From: Lachnospiraceae bacterium
GTDB lineage: Bacteria; Bacillota; Clostridia; Lachnospirales; Lachnospiraceae
DNA length: 64,000 nt
Reading direction: 5' to 3'
NCBI GenBank assembly: GCA_024697065.1
Contig: JAILGE010000028.1
Location: forward strand, 1 to 64,000
Shown piece after piece: positions 16,212-26,222 of this stretch. Position 1 is the stretch's first letter; each line of letters starts with the position of its first letter. The notes beneath the pieces are model-generated. The model was not told the origin of the DNA and did not search any database. It saw nothing but the letters and a program-made list of their open reading frames with translations. Made by a program: the position numbers and the translations under genes.

Positions 16212-17405
16212 TTACCGCCTGATCACGCTCTCTGCCAGATCCATTACCTGTCTCAGATAATTATCTTCCGAATTATTATCCTCAAGATACTTAACACACT
16301 TTTGTCTCATCCTGTCTTTCTCATCTTCATTAAGACTGACTGCCAGATCAAGCTTACGGATGATATCTTCACTGTCCGTTATCTTAAATCCTATGCCTCT
16401 GCCCTCAGAGATCATTTCTCTGATGCCGCCTCTGGCGGATCCCGCAACCACCGCGCCTGATGAAAATGCATCCAATACAGTGGTGGGATAATTCTCTATT
16501 CCCATGGAAGGCACAACAGCAAACTCTGTTCGTCCCATAAGCTCCAGGATCTCTTCGTGAGATTTCTCACCGATATATCCGATCCAGCCATATCTGTCTT
16601 CGAGGCTTTCAAATCTCTTTCTGTCATCCTCCGAAGAGAAAGCTCCGGCAACTGTTATACTATGTTTTCCGGATATATTCCATTCCGCAAAAGCATCAAG
16701 AAATTCAAATATACCCTTATCCCTGCTGATACGTCCCGCATACAGAAATTCTATCGTCCTCTCCTGCTTTTTCCCTGTTCCCACAACCTTTTGATCATAA
16801 GGATTGTTGATTACGACCGTCTTATATCCATATGCATTAAGAAATGCTGTAAGTCTCTTACTCGGAGCAACAAAGCATCTTACCATTCGTTTTCTGAGTA
16901 TCCCGGAGACAAAAGATATATATTTAAAGACGGCAAGCTTGGCTTTTGAGCCGTCATATCTGCATCCCTCTTTGCAGCAGGATCTGTACTTGCTCCCCTT
17001 ACATACCGATCCGTCGGGAAGTAAACAGTTGAACTTCGGACAGATATAGAAATAATCATGCACGATCTGGATACATTTATATCCCCTGACAGCAAGATAC
17101 TGTGATATAGGAGATCTCAGAATACCGTGGAGGAAAATAACATCAGGTGCAAAATCCCTGACCTTCTCCCGTAGCTTCAGATATATGGAAGGAGAAAAAC
17201 ATCCCTTATTCAGTATATTGATGATCGTATTTGAGCTTGTCTTAATATTATAGACATCCTTCTCAATAAATCCCTCACGGTATGCAGGATCAAAAGTGAT
17301 CAGCATCACTTTCTCATTACAGGCTGACAGAAGCTCTCTCTGCTTTAATGCAGCGAGCTCCGCTCCACCGTATTTATAATAGTCATTGATGATCAGTATC
17401 CTCAT
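16212..17405 (-). CDS. Glycosyltransferase family 4
   Basis: A 397-residue GT-B enzyme. MRILIINDYYKYGGAE opens the acceptor domain, with a Cys-rich insert (CPKFNCLL through CCKEGC) that is seen in some capsule GT4s and may bind metal. The donor domain includes EFLYAGRISRDKGIFEFLDAF and the SMGIENYPTTVLDAFSSGAVV block. Seven bases separate its stop from the flippase start. The sugar is unknown. Confidence 0.88.
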   Translation of the reverse strand: MRILIINDYYKYGGAELAALKQRELLSACNEKVMLITFDPAYREGFIEKDVYNIKTSSNTIINILNKGCFSPSIYLKLREKVRDFAPDVIFLHGILRSPISQYLAVRGYKCIQIVHDYFYICPKFNCLLPDGSVCKGSKYRSCCKEGCRYDGSKAKLAVFKYISFVSGILRKRMVRCFVAPSKRLTAFLNAYGYKTVVINNPYDQKVVGTGKKQERTIEFLYAGRISRDKGIFEFLDAFAEWNISGKHSITVAGAFSSEDDRKRFESLEDRYGWIGYIGEKSHEEILELMGRTEFAVVPSMGIENYPTTVLDAFSSGAVVAGSARGGIREMISEGRGIGFKITDSEDIIRKLDLAVSLNEDEKDRMRQKCVKYLEDNNSEDNYLRQVMDLAESVIRR

Positions 17406-17422
17406 ATCGATCTCTACTCAGC

Positions 17423-18367
17423 CTATTGTATCCAGACACTGGTGCTGATTCTCCCAACAGCATGTTTAAGACTTATCCGACACATCTTTATCAAAGTCCG
17501 AAGCAGCTCACGATCAAAGCCGCAGGTCCTTATACTTTTTCCGAGCATTCCGAAAGCAAATGCGACCCGTCTACATTCCCATGCATTTACGGCCAGCATA
17601 TCCAGGAAACAGCATTTTGCCTCCGGATACTTTTTGAATAATCTGTTGTACTTTCTGTAGATCCTTTTCCAGCCTTTGATCCTGCGATCAAAATCATCTG
17701 TTATATTTCCGGGATGCATATGATAGTCAACGATGACATCTCTTACAAAAGCGAAGTCTCCCGCTTCCGCCAGTCTTATCCAGAGATCGTAATCCTGTGA
17801 TGATGCAAATCCTTCATCAAAGCATCCGCACTGCAATACTGTACTTTTCTTAAGAAGCGGAGCAGAGCAACCTCCCACGAAATTATTTCCAAGGATCTTT
17901 GTGAGCACACTGCCTTCATATTCCCAGCCACGGTTATATATCCTCGTTTTCCCGTCTTCGTCATTAACCACTCTGATATAACCGGTGATGAGTACGGCAT
18001 TCGTATTCTTTAATGCCACCTTCTCCTGAAGGTAGAGCTTATCCTTAGTCCACTCATCATCATCATCAAGAAATGCGATATAGTCTCCGTTCGCAGTCTG
18101 TATCCCCTTATTTCTGGAATAGCATGCTCCCTTACAGCAGGCATTCTTAATATAACGAAGATCGATCTTCCCGGCGTACCGGGATAGCATCTCTGCCATT
18201 TCCTGATGATCATTGATTTCATCAGATGAATCATCAACTATTATGAGTTCATCCGGAATACGTGTCTGGGAAACAACACTTCTCACAGCCCGTTCAAGTA
18301 TACTGACAGGTCTGTTGCAGGTTGTTATTATCGCACTGATTGTTGTTCCGTTCACACTCTCATTCAT
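17423..18367 (-). CDS. Glycosyltransferase family 2 (GT-A)
   Basis: A 314-residue inverting GT-A enzyme. TISAIITTCNRPVSILERAV begins the fold. The first acidic pair is IVDDSSDE and the metal-binding acids are FLDDDDEW. A FDEGFASSQDYDLWIRLAEAG block holds the catalytic Asp region. The C-terminal 60 residues are helical and basic. It acts at the cytoplasmic face adding one sugar; donor and acceptor are unknown. Confidence 0.88.
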   Translation of the reverse strand: MNESVNGTTISAIITTCNRPVSILERAVRSVVSQTRIPDELIIVDDSSDEINDHQEMAEMLSRYAGKIDLRYIKNACCKGACYSRNKGIQTANGDYIAFLDDDDEWTKDKLYLQEKVALKNTNAVLITGYIRVVNDEDGKTRIYNRGWEYEGSVLTKILGNNFVGGCSAPLLKKSTVLQCGCFDEGFASSQDYDLWIRLAEAGDFAFVRDVIVDYHMHPGNITDDFDRRIKGWKRIYRKYNRLFKKYPEAKCCFLDMLAVNAWECRRVAFAFGMLGKSIRTCGFDRELLRTLIKMCRISLKHAVGRISTSVWIQ

Positions 18368-18422
18368 GATCTTAATTCAAAAACGCTCTTTTCAAATATA
18401 TCTATCGATTAACAGCAGCCTT

Positions 18423-19436
18423 TTATAAAAATGCTTCATGATCTATAAGATCCCAAAACGGTATCAGGATAAAGCTGAAATGTCTCAGCAGAGAAAGTTT
18501 CTTTCTTTTTATCATTTCATAATATTCCCTGTGATCGTTATATATGATCTTATCGTATGCCCTGAATTCTCTTATCTTTCCAAAGTGAGCAAATATCATA
18601 TATTGCTTATATACATACGGTGCGATAAACGCCCTGCTCATTTCACTTTTATAAGATGAAGCATCTATCCTGCCTGCGGCTTCCAGCATATTAAAAACCA
18701 AAGCTTCATGATCTTTGTAATGTTTCTTTGTGCCGCTAATACTTACACTCTGCCCGTCACGGCCGAGTCTGTAATCATATACGACAGCATCATCCAGATA
18801 TACGGTATCCGCACCCAGGAGTCCCTTTAATACATATTCCTTATCCACGTAGAATCTGTGAAGTGCTGCACTTACACCGTTATCTATAAGGAGCTTGGTC
18901 TTAAATGTCATCGAATGCATCCTGAAGGTCAGTTCTCTCCAATGATCTTTCAGGCTGAGCTTATTATTTTTCGGTATATCCTTCTTCTGATCTATTACCG
19001 ATGTCACTTCTCCCGTTTCATCATCAAATGTGCAGAATGGATTAAAAACAATATCCGCATCTGTCTCTTCCAGAATATCAATAAGGTGATCAAGTCCCCC
19101 AGGATCAAGCCTGTCATCACCATCCACAACCTTATAATATCTTCCTCCCGCTTCCCTGATCCCGGAATTGATCACATTTCCGTGTCCTCCGTTTTCCATG
19201 GAAACGAGAGTGATGGTACCGGGAAGTTTACGTGAGTATTCTTCACAGATCTTCATGGTATCATCCGTTCCGCCGTCATCAAACACAAGGACTTCCAGCT
19301 TATCCGCATTCCTTAAATGCATGAAGCTTTCCATTGTCGTCCTGATGTATTTCTCAACATTATATGCGGCGACGGCAACAGTGAGTATCTTTTCATGTAT
19401 ATCCGATTGTATGATCTTATCTTCCAATTTATTCAA
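18423..19436 (-). CDS. Glycosyltransferase family 2
   Basis: A 337-residue GT-A enzyme with TVAVAAYNVEKYIRTTMESF, VFDDGGTDDT and the YKVVDGDDRLDPGG acid block. Its product family includes Gram-positive surface-glycan GT2s. The N-terminus overlaps the stop of the next gene upstream by four bases, so the two are coupled. The C-terminal 90 residues are helix-rich and may contact the membrane. Confidence 0.88.
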   Translation of the reverse strand: MNKLEDKIIQSDIHEKILTVAVAAYNVEKYIRTTMESFMHLRNADKLEVLVFDDGGTDDTMKICEEYSRKLPGTITLVSMENGGHGNVINSGIREAGGRYYKVVDGDDRLDPGGLDHLIDILEETDADIVFNPFCTFDDETGEVTSVIDQKKDIPKNNKLSLKDHWRELTFRMHSMTFKTKLLIDNGVSAALHRFYVDKEYVLKGLLGADTVYLDDAVVYDYRLGRDGQSVSISGTKKHYKDHEALVFNMLEAAGRIDASSYKSEMSRAFIAPYVYKQYMIFAHFGKIREFRAYDKIIYNDHREYYEMIKRKKLSLLRHFSFILIPFWDLIDHEAFL

Positions 19437-20371
19437 TACTTTCCTGCGTGATAAAGCTTTGACATCACTGCATGTAAATATATCTTCTTAAAACCTGTCT
19501 CAGCTCCGATCATCTGCTTAATGAAATGCTTATCGACTTTGATCTTTTGATCCCTGACCTTATCCTTTTCCGAACTTTCAAGAGCCGAATACATCACATT
19601 TATCGTGCGATACAGATCGCAGATATGTGAAACAAGTGCCTTGTCCCTATTCTCTATCTTCTCCAGCCCTGCGATCACATGCAGCATAGCAGAGAGATTC
19701 TTTGCGCTTTTCTTCGTTGTGGTCACCGAATCATCATGTATCTTCCTGATATAGAAGATGTCGGGGATGTAAGCGATACTGTCTGCCGAATATAAGATCT
19801 GAGGTGTAAACAATTCATCCTCATGTATGGTTTTTATGAACCCTGTTCTGATCACTGATCTTTTTATCAGCATGAAAGGAACACAACATGAATACTCGTT
19901 ATTCCTCTTCATCTCTGCGAATAGAACCCTGGGATCTCTTATATCGCTATAGTCATTATTCTTCTCATAGGGATCGTTTTGAACTGCTTCGCCGGATTCC
20001 GTAACAGTAACGGCACCGAACATAACTATATCAACGCCGTTGTTTACAGCAGTATCAGTCACCTTCTCAACCGTATCAGGTCTGATGGTATCATCACTGT
20101 CGCAGAAAAGAACATATTCACCTTTAGCTATGCGCAGTCCCGCATTACGTGCAGATCCGGCTCCGCCGTTTCTTTTATTGATGAGTCTTATCCTTTTATC
20201 ATTCCCCGCATAACTCTCGCATATCGATCTGCTGTTATCGGAAGATCCATCATTTACAAGGATGATCTCGATATCCCCGTAAGTCTGTGATACAAGACTG
20301 TCCAGACATTCTGCAAGATACTTCTCAGTGTTAAATACAGGCACTATAATGCTTATTAACGGTCCCCTCAT
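19433..20371 (-). CDS. Glycosyltransferase family 2
   Basis: A 312-residue GT-A enzyme of the EpsJ/WcaA type. IIVPVFNTEKYLAECLDSLVSQ, LVNDGSSDNS and YVLFCDSDDTIRPD are the nucleotide-sugar and metal-binding blocks, followed by an FIKTIHEDELFTPQIL segment. Both ends overlap neighbours by four bases (ATGA), marking tight translational coupling in the cluster. The sugar is unknown. Confidence 0.9.
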   Translation of the reverse strand: MRGPLISIIVPVFNTEKYLAECLDSLVSQTYGDIEIILVNDGSSDNSRSICESYAGNDKRIRLINKRNGGAGSARNAGLRIAKGEYVLFCDSDDTIRPDTVEKVTDTAVNNGVDIVMFGAVTVTESGEAVQNDPYEKNNDYSDIRDPRVLFAEMKRNNEYSCCVPFMLIKRSVIRTGFIKTIHEDELFTPQILYSADSIAYIPDIFYIRKIHDDSVTTTKKSAKNLSAMLHVIAGLEKIENRDKALVSHICDLYRTINVMYSALESSEKDKVRDQKIKVDKHFIKQMIGAETGFKKIYLHAVMSKLYHAGKY

Positions 20372-21555
20372 AATACTTCACCCATAAGCTCGTCCAAAAT
20401 TACCGCAGCGCTTTTATCCCATGAATATCCTTCTAATATATCCATTCTCTTATCCCGCGAATATCTCTCCGATAAAGTCTTAGCATCCCCGTAGACAATA
20501 TCCTCATCTTCCAAAATGCACTTCCTCATCAGCCCGGCAAGTTCCGTTTCATCTCCGCTTTTAAAATATAAAACCGCATCACCAAATACTTCATGATGAA
20601 CAGGGATATCGGAAATTATTATATTCTTCACATTGCATTTCATAGCTTCGAGGGGTGGCATATCAAAGCCTTCATACACTGAAGCATCGATAAATATATC
20701 CGCATGAGCATACAGCTCATCTATATCCTCATCATCTATGAACCCCGGTACCAGAACTCTCTCTCCCAGTTCTCCGCATATCCTCTCCATCTCTTCTTTC
20801 ATCTTCCAGCCGTTTCTTCCGGCAAGAACAAGCGGCGGAATACCCACCTCTCCCGATCCTTTTATGAGGCTTCCGTATGCTTCCGCTATAAGTCCGGTAT
20901 TCTTCCTGGGTTCCAAAGTTGAAAAGGCAAGAATGTAGCGTTCCGGCAGATCATATTTTTCTCTGAACCTGCCACTGTCTCTCTCGGGCTTTTGATCTCC
21001 GCCCGGTATGTCATCTGCGGCACAGGGAGCAAATAGTATCTTTCCCTTTGGCTTCAGGTTACTTCGTATCCTTGATGCAGAGAATTCGGAAATGGTAATG
21101 ATACCATCGGATACAGCAGCTGTATGTCTGAGCCCCATTCCAAATAAAAGTCTTGATCTGAACTTCATTGTTTCGGGAACATCAAACACCGCCGTATCCG
21201 CGATAAGACCATAGATCCGTTTGTCTTTTTTCTTACCGGATAAAAGCGGAACCGGGAATGACGGGAATAAATATACATCCGCCTTTATCCCCTTCATTAC
21301 CGCAGGGAGCTTTAACTGATTGATAAAAAGCTTGCCCCCCTTTACCATTACAACTCTGATATCTCCGTGCAGCTTATCCTTTAATCTTTTGACAAATAGC
21401 GGAACACTGTTGCGGACAACAAGTATCCATTCGATACGTCCGTGGCACTTACTGTTACGGCTGAGACGTATCATGGAATCTGTGATATTTGCCGCATATC
21501 TCTCAAGCCCCGAAAGATTGCCGCTTAAACTTGTCAGATCAACTGCTATCTTCAT
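20368..21555 (-). CDS. Glycosyltransferase family 4
   Basis: A 395-residue GT-B enzyme. It opens MKIAVDLTSLSGNLSGLERY, typical of the mannosyltransferase-like group. The donor domain has ILAFSTLEPRKNTGLIAEAY and a Gram-typical DASVYEGFDMPPLEAMKCNVKN block that includes the E(x7)E glutamates. Four-base overlaps join it to genes on both sides. Confidence 0.9.
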   Translation of the reverse strand: MKIAVDLTSLSGNLSGLERYAANITDSMIRLSRNSKCHGRIEWILVVRNSVPLFVKRLKDKLHGDIRVVMVKGGKLFINQLKLPAVMKGIKADVYLFPSFPVPLLSGKKKDKRIYGLIADTAVFDVPETMKFRSRLLFGMGLRHTAAVSDGIITISEFSASRIRSNLKPKGKILFAPCAADDIPGGDQKPERDSGRFREKYDLPERYILAFSTLEPRKNTGLIAEAYGSLIKGSGEVGIPPLVLAGRNGWKMKEEMERICGELGERVLVPGFIDDEDIDELYAHADIFIDASVYEGFDMPPLEAMKCNVKNIIISDIPVHHEVFGDAVLYFKSGDETELAGLMRKCILEDEDIVYGDAKTLSERYSRDKRMDILEGYSWDKSAAVILDELMGEVL

Positions 21556-22853
21556 CTCATCACATCCCTGTATTTCCAGGCCAGAATAAATATCTTCATA
21601 TCATCGATAAAATATCTTTTAAATAATCTTCCCGGCTCCTGGAAGAATCTGTAGAACCATTCCAGTCCTGCATTCCTCATCCATAAGGGAGCACGCTTAT
21701 ATTCTCCTGCCGCAAAATCTATAGCCGCCCCCACCGGAAGCGCCACATGAAATGACAGTTCATCCATATGCTTCGCAATGAACTTTTCCTGTTTTGGTGC
21801 ACCCATACATACTACAAGGATATCAGGCGCGGCCTTATTCACTGCGTTAATGGCTTTTTCCACATCACTCTCTTCCGGTTCCACCGCATCTTCCTCACAC
21901 AGTTCTTCATCGAATCCCATGGGCGGTGCATAAGTTCCGGCTATGATCAGCCCCTTGTACTTTTTCTTCAGATTAGCTGCCGCCGTCTCGGCAACACCAT
22001 CTCTTCCACCTAACAGGAAAACAGACTTTTTTTCTTTCGCTGCCCGCTCACATACGGCAGGCAGTATATCGGCACCGCTTATCTTCTCCGTGAGGGGATT
22101 CCCCAGAGACTCTGCTATCCATAAAAGAGGCATGCCGTCAGCAGTCACCAGATCAGCCTTCTCATATATATCAAGGAACTGCTTATCCTTTTGAAGCTTT
22201 ACGATATGATCCGCATTGGGAGTCACGATATAATGCTTGCCGCTCTTTGCCATATCCATGATCTTATCAATTGCTGTATCAAAGCTTATATCATCGATCA
22301 TGAAGTTCATGAACTTTCGTCTGATTTCTTTATATTCCCCGTGATCATTGGATTTACTGTCACGCTTCCCTGTCTTTTTTTTCTTATCTTTGTAATCACC
22401 GATCAGATAGAAAAGCCCGGCCACTATGATCACACTTACACAATCCGCAGTGAAATCTCCCGGATCTCCGTATCTGTCATATACAAATATCTGAAAGAAC
22501 TCATCAGCAAATGCGATGGCAGCTCCGGCAAAGAACATATACAGAAATCGAAGCTTCCCCTTAAAACCATTAACCGAGACAACAATTCCCGTAAAAAAAG
22601 ACAATGCCGCATATTCAAACATATGCAGCACCACTCTGGTCCAGTAATCAAACACCTGGGGAGCCGTTCCGTCAGATAATGATTCACCTGTTGACAAAAA
22701 GTATACTTTTGATGATATTAGCATACTTGTTGCTTTTGACCTCGGACCCGGCTGTGATGAAAATACAAATACCATTATCATCACAACTGCAAACGGGATC
22801 AAAGCCATCATCCGGCCTGTCTTCGATGTTTTTTTCTTTATTTCATTTTTCAT
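21552..22853 (-). CDS. Fusion: VanZ-like membrane domain plus WecG/TagA-type glycosyltransferase
   Basis: A 433-residue two-domain protein. Residues 1-150 are VanZ-like with four hydrophobic segments and the FSSQPGPRS signature. From about 180 there is a full WecG/TagA/CpsF (GT26) domain: DISFDTAIDKIMDMAKSG, TPNADHIVKLQKD, LVTADGMPLLW and the GAPKQEKFIAKH motif, ending in a basic tail that binds membrane. GT26 enzymes transfer N-acetylmannosamine or similar sugars to a lipid-linked acceptor early in wall-glycan assembly. The DNA shows no break between the parts. VanZ domains are of unclear function; here it may tether the transferase to the lipid substrate. Confidence 0.88.
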   Translation of the reverse strand: MKNEIKKKTSKTGRMMALIPFAVVMIMVFVFSSQPGPRSKATSMLISSKVYFLSTGESLSDGTAPQVFDYWTRVVLHMFEYAALSFFTGIVVSVNGFKGKLRFLYMFFAGAAIAFADEFFQIFVYDRYGDPGDFTADCVSVIIVAGLFYLIGDYKDKKKKTGKRDSKSNDHGEYKEIRRKFMNFMIDDISFDTAIDKIMDMAKSGKHYIVTPNADHIVKLQKDKQFLDIYEKADLVTADGMPLLWIAESLGNPLTEKISGADILPAVCERAAKEKKSVFLLGGRDGVAETAAANLKKKYKGLIIAGTYAPPMGFDEELCEEDAVEPEESDVEKAINAVNKAAPDILVVCMGAPKQEKFIAKHMDELSFHVALPVGAAIDFAAGEYKRAPLWMRNAGLEWFYRFFQEPGRLFKRYFIDDMKIFILAWKYRDVMR

Positions 22854-22867
22854 CTAAGGTCTTATCT

Positions 22868-23803
22868 TCAGACAAACTGTTTAAAGTAATCTATAGTCTT
22901 GCGCAGGCCTTCCTCCAAAGGTATGGTGGGCTGCCAGTCGAGTTCCTTCTTAGCCAGATCGATCACAGGTCTGCGCTGTGTAGGATCATCCGAAGGAAGG
23001 GGCTCGTAAACTATCTTCGATGAAGATCCGGTAAGCTCGATCACCATCTCGGCAAGCTGCTTGATGGTAAATTCTCCGGGATTACCGATATTGACCGGTC
23101 CCGTGAATCCGTCTCTTGAATTCATGAGTCTTACCATACCTTCAATAAGATCATCCACATAGCAGAAGCTCCTGGTCTGTGAGCCGTCACCATATACGGT
23201 GATATCTTTACCCTGCAGAGCCTGCATTATAAAGTTCGATACTACTCTTCCGTCTGCGGGGTGCATATTCGGACCGTATGTATTGAATATTCTCATTACC
23301 TTAATGTCTACATTATGCATTCTGTGATAATCAAAGAACAGAGTCTCAGCCACACGCTTTCCCTCGTCATAACAGGAACGGATGCCTATGGTATTTACAC
23401 ACCCTCTGTAGCTCTCGGGCTGGGGATGAACTTCCGGATCTCCGTACACTTCCGAAGTGGAAGCCTGAAGGATACGTGCGTGAACTCTTTTAGCAAGCCC
23501 CAGCATGTTCATGGCACCAAGAACTGATGTCTTGGTAGTCTTGATGGGATTGTACTGGTAATGAACAGGGCTTGCGGGGCATGCCAGATTGTAGATCTGA
23601 TCCACCTCGATAACGATGGGCACCGTAACATCATGTCGTATGAATTCAAAATAGGGATTACCGATAAGATGTCTTATATTATTCTTATTTCCTGTAAACA
23701 GATTATCAAGACATATAACATCATTCCCCTCTTTGATAAGTCTGTCACAAAGATGTGATCCCAAAAAACCTGCTCCGCCTGTTACCAGTATTCTCTTTCC
23801 CAT
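22868..23803 (-). CDS. uxs: UDP-glucuronate decarboxylase (UDP-xylose synthase)
   Basis: A 311-residue extended [18 protein letters not shown] binds NAD+. The Ser-Tyr-Lys triad is [10 protein letters not shown] and YDEGKRVAE, and the [18 protein letters not shown] block is diagnostic of UXS, which converts UDP-glucuronate to UDP-xylose. Length and order match plant and bacterial UXS closely. UDP-glucose dehydrogenase is not in the window and must be elsewhere. It implies xylose, or arabinose after epimerisation, in the glycan. Confidence 0.9.
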   Translation of the reverse strand: MGKRILVTGGAGFLGSHLCDRLIKEGNDVICLDNLFTGNKNNIRHLIGNPYFEFIRHDVTVPIVIEVDQIYNLACPASPVHYQYNPIKTTKTSVLGAMNMLGLAKRVHARILQASTSEVYGDPEVHPQPESYRGCVNTIGIRSCYDEGKRVAETLFFDYHRMHNVDIKVMRIFNTYGPNMHPADGRVVSNFIMQALQGKDITVYGDGSQTRSFCYVDDLIEGMVRLMNSRDGFTGPVNIGNPGEFTIKQLAEMVIELTGSSSKIVYEPLPSDDPTQRRPVIDLAKKELDWQPTIPLEEGLRKTIDYFKQFV

Positions 23804-23861
23804 GATTATCTCCTTACTGTCTCTGTAATAATTTCAATATGTTTACGACCTGTATCCGTGT

Positions 23862-24674
23862 TCATTTCTTTATCATGATCCTGATATACGGAGTTGCCGA
23901 ATGGTAACAGGCCGGTATCAGTCCGTAATTCTTCTTAACAAAGTGGTACCAGTCCGCTGCCGGAAGCCCCTTCGGACTTTCCTTCTTTTCTAATCTGATC
24001 TTCCTGTCAAGATTCTTATCCAGCCAGCTTCCTGCCGTGTCATTGCCTTCACACTCACCTGTGAATTCCGAGCTGCAGATCACCTTAAGTCCCAGCCTCT
24101 TCATTCTCATTCCGTAATCATAATCACCCATGCTGTGAACATAAGCCGCATCAAGATTACCGGCATTCATCATACATCTCTTTGACATCAGGAGGCAATT
24201 ACAATTGAACGTATCGCAATATGTATATTCTTCAACCGGCGCAATGAGTTCGAATTTTGCAAAATGCTTTGACTTCATCCTTACTCCGCCATAGGTCTGC
24301 TTTCCAAAGGAGTCGCACATGGCGCCAACCGCAGCATCCGCACCGGATTCCGTAAGTCTTCCGTAGAGCTTATCTACCGAATCAGGATAGAATACAACAT
24401 CATCATTCACAAGCATTATCATATCTTCATCCGCTGCATGAAGCGAAGCATATGACATCGCAGCTCTCATACCACCATTCCAGAATATCTCTCTGTTACA
24501 TCTGAGTATATGAGTCTCCATCCCGCACTTTTTAAGCGCTTCTTTGGTGCCGTCATTACTTCCCGCATCAGCATCAACAATGATAAAGTCTTCACTGTAT
24601 GCTTTTTTTAAAGACTCCACACAGGCTACAGTCTTATCTTTCCTGTTGAAAGTCGTCATCAAAACCCAAAGCAT
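23862..24674 (-). CDS. Glycosyltransferase family 2 (rhamnosyltransferase-like)
   Basis: A 270-residue GT-A protein: MLWVLMTTFNRKDKTVACVESL, DADAGSNDGT, MIMLVNDDVVFYPDSVDKL (the VNDDV metal site) and a CNCLLMSKRCMMNAGNLD block. The ndDv-type acid motif and short length resemble the rhamnosyltransferase-like GT2 group. It lies 16 bases after the KdsC-like gene. Confidence 0.85.
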   Translation of the reverse strand: MLWVLMTTFNRKDKTVACVESLKKAYSEDFIIVDADAGSNDGTKEALKKCGMETHILRCNREIFWNGGMRAAMSYASLHAADEDMIMLVNDDVVFYPDSVDKLYGRLTESGADAAVGAMCDSFGKQTYGGVRMKSKHFAKFELIAPVEEYTYCDTFNCNCLLMSKRCMMNAGNLDAAYVHSMGDYDYGMRMKRLGLKVICSSEFTGECEGNDTAGSWLDKNLDRKIRLEKKESPKGLPAADWYHFVKKNYGLIPACYHSATPYIRIMIKK

Positions 24675-24690
24675 TTTTACTTCCTTTCCA

Positions 24691-25161
24691 TCACACGCGC
24701 GCCACTTCGGAAAGTGTTCTTGCCAGATCGCGAACCACTCCGTCGCCGCCGTTTTTCTTTGATACCCAGTCGGCGATACGCTTCACTTCCGGCTCGGCAT
24801 CCGCCGGCACGCCCTTTACTCCCGCTACATTCATGGCTTCATAATCATTCAGGTCGTTTCCTATATACATCACATCCTGAAGATCGATGCCTTCCTGCTC
24901 ACAATATTTGATAAGAGTGATCCTCTTATCATCTACACCATGGATCACATCAAGCTTAAGCTTGGCAGCACGTCTCGCCACAACAGGATTCACCTCGGTG
25001 GAAATGATCACCTGTCTGATCCCCATGTCTCTGATCATATTCACGCCCCAGCCATCGCCTCTGTTGACCATCACGGTTTCCTTGCCATTCTCGTCAACAA
25101 ACACATGATTGTCAGTCATCACTCCGTCAAAATCATAAACTATAAGCTTGATCTCTTTCAT
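24691..25161 (-). CDS. KdsC/YrbI-like HAD phosphatase
   Basis: A 156-residue C0-type HAD hydrolase. The nucleophile motif is YDFDGVMTDN near residue 10, motif II is VIISTEVN, the lysine is in DDKRITLIKYC, and motif III is YIGNDLNDYEAM. KdsC-type enzymes remove phosphate from Kdo-8-phosphate or 9-phosphosialic-type sugars. I set the start at the ATG at 25161 because GGAGG lies six bases before it. No nonulosonate synthase or CMP-sugar transferase accompanies it, so its substrate may be another sugar phosphate. Confidence 0.82.
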   Translation of the reverse strand: MKEIKLIVYDFDGVMTDNHVFVDENGKETVMVNRGDGWGVNMIRDMGIRQVIISTEVNPVVARRAAKLKLDVIHGVDDKRITLIKYCEQEGIDLQDVMYIGNDLNDYEAMNVAGVKGVPADAEPEVKRIADWVSKKNGGDGVVRDLARTLSEVARV

Positions 25162-25251
25162 CATCCACCTCCGTGCCGGTTTTCTCTCTTTATAACTCAA
25201 CCATCCCGCAAGTTTACCTGTGTCCGTAATCCATCAGTTCCCCCGCCATTC

Positions 25252-26169
25252 TCAGAACAGCTTCAGCCTCTTGGCAACGGCTTCCACGAACTTCTTCATT
25301 CCGTAGTATTTCTTTATATATGCGCGATCGTATTCAACATCACGCTTTATGGGCAGGATCTTTTTTAACGGGAACTCTACCGTTCCGTAGGAGAAATCTT
25401 CCTCTGTATGCCATGTGGTATGTGTTGCATCCTCTCTGTCGAATCCGATATTGCGTATCAGATTCTCCCTCGGAACTATTCCAAGCCCGTGATGAGTATG
25501 TCTGCAATAATCCCACTGTATATCCCAGGTATCCTTCTCATGTGTATATACACTGTCAATATGATTGGACAGGAACATATATGCAAATCCACCGCCCTGT
25601 ACAGTTTTCAGCGTGCCCTTCTTCTTAAGCTCAGGCCAGTTCTTTACGTCCACATCATAATCTTTCCATGCGCGGGCCCATGTAGCCCATCCCCAGATGC
25701 TTGAGAAGCATGAGAAAGTATAAGGTGCATCTATCTTGTGATCCCTGATGAGATTCGTACCGGAGATCATCATCACACGCTCATCATTCTCATAGAGCTT
25801 GAGCATTTCCTCACAATATCTGAAGAACTCCGGAACAGGCACAACGTCATCCTCGAGTATTATGGTATAGGGTTCCTTTGACAGAACATTCGTTATACCG
25901 GAAGCCATGCGCATCTTGCAGCCCATATTGGTCTCGGCATAATCCTTTATCACCTCACAGGGCCAGTCTATATGAGACTCCACGTATTCCCTGCAGGCCT
26001 TAACCTTCTCCACATCATCTTCCCTGCCCTCTCTGGGCGCATCGGAAACGATATAGAATTTAGGCGGCTTAGCTCTCCTTATCTCTTCAAATACTTCCTT
26101 TGTCGTATCCGGTCTGTTGAAGATGATCATCATCACCGGAACTGTCAGTTTAAATTCATTGCCAGTCAT
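25252..26169 (-). CDS. Glycosyltransferase, GNT-I/GT2-like
   Basis: A 305-residue protein opening PVMMIIFNRPDTTKEVFEEI, then IVSDAPREG, and a clear LEDDVVPVPEFFRY metal site. A Trp-rich SIWGWATWARAWKDYD block follows. This is the pattern of bacterial sugar-nucleotide transferases annotated as GT2 or hemolytic-protein-HlpA-like in capsule clusters. The gap of about 90 bases before the KdsC-like gene is the longest in this part of the cluster and holds nothing I recognise. Confidence 0.8.
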   Translation of the reverse strand: MTGNEFKLTVPVMMIIFNRPDTTKEVFEEIRRAKPPKFYIVSDAPREGREDDVEKVKACREYVESHIDWPCEVIKDYAETNMGCKMRMASGITNVLSKEPYTIILEDDVVPVPEFFRYCEEMLKLYENDERVMMISGTNLIRDHKIDAPYTFSCFSSIWGWATWARAWKDYDVDVKNWPELKKKGTLKTVQGGGFAYMFLSNHIDSVYTHEKDTWDIQWDYCRHTHHGLGIVPRENLIRNIGFDREDATHTTWHTEEDFSYGTVEFPLKKILPIKRDVEYDRAYIKKYYGMKKFVEAVAKRLKLF

Positions 26170-26222
26170 TTTCCTTATCCTCCATTATCAGAGTAATATC
26201 CCCGATCGCAACTTATTTAATT

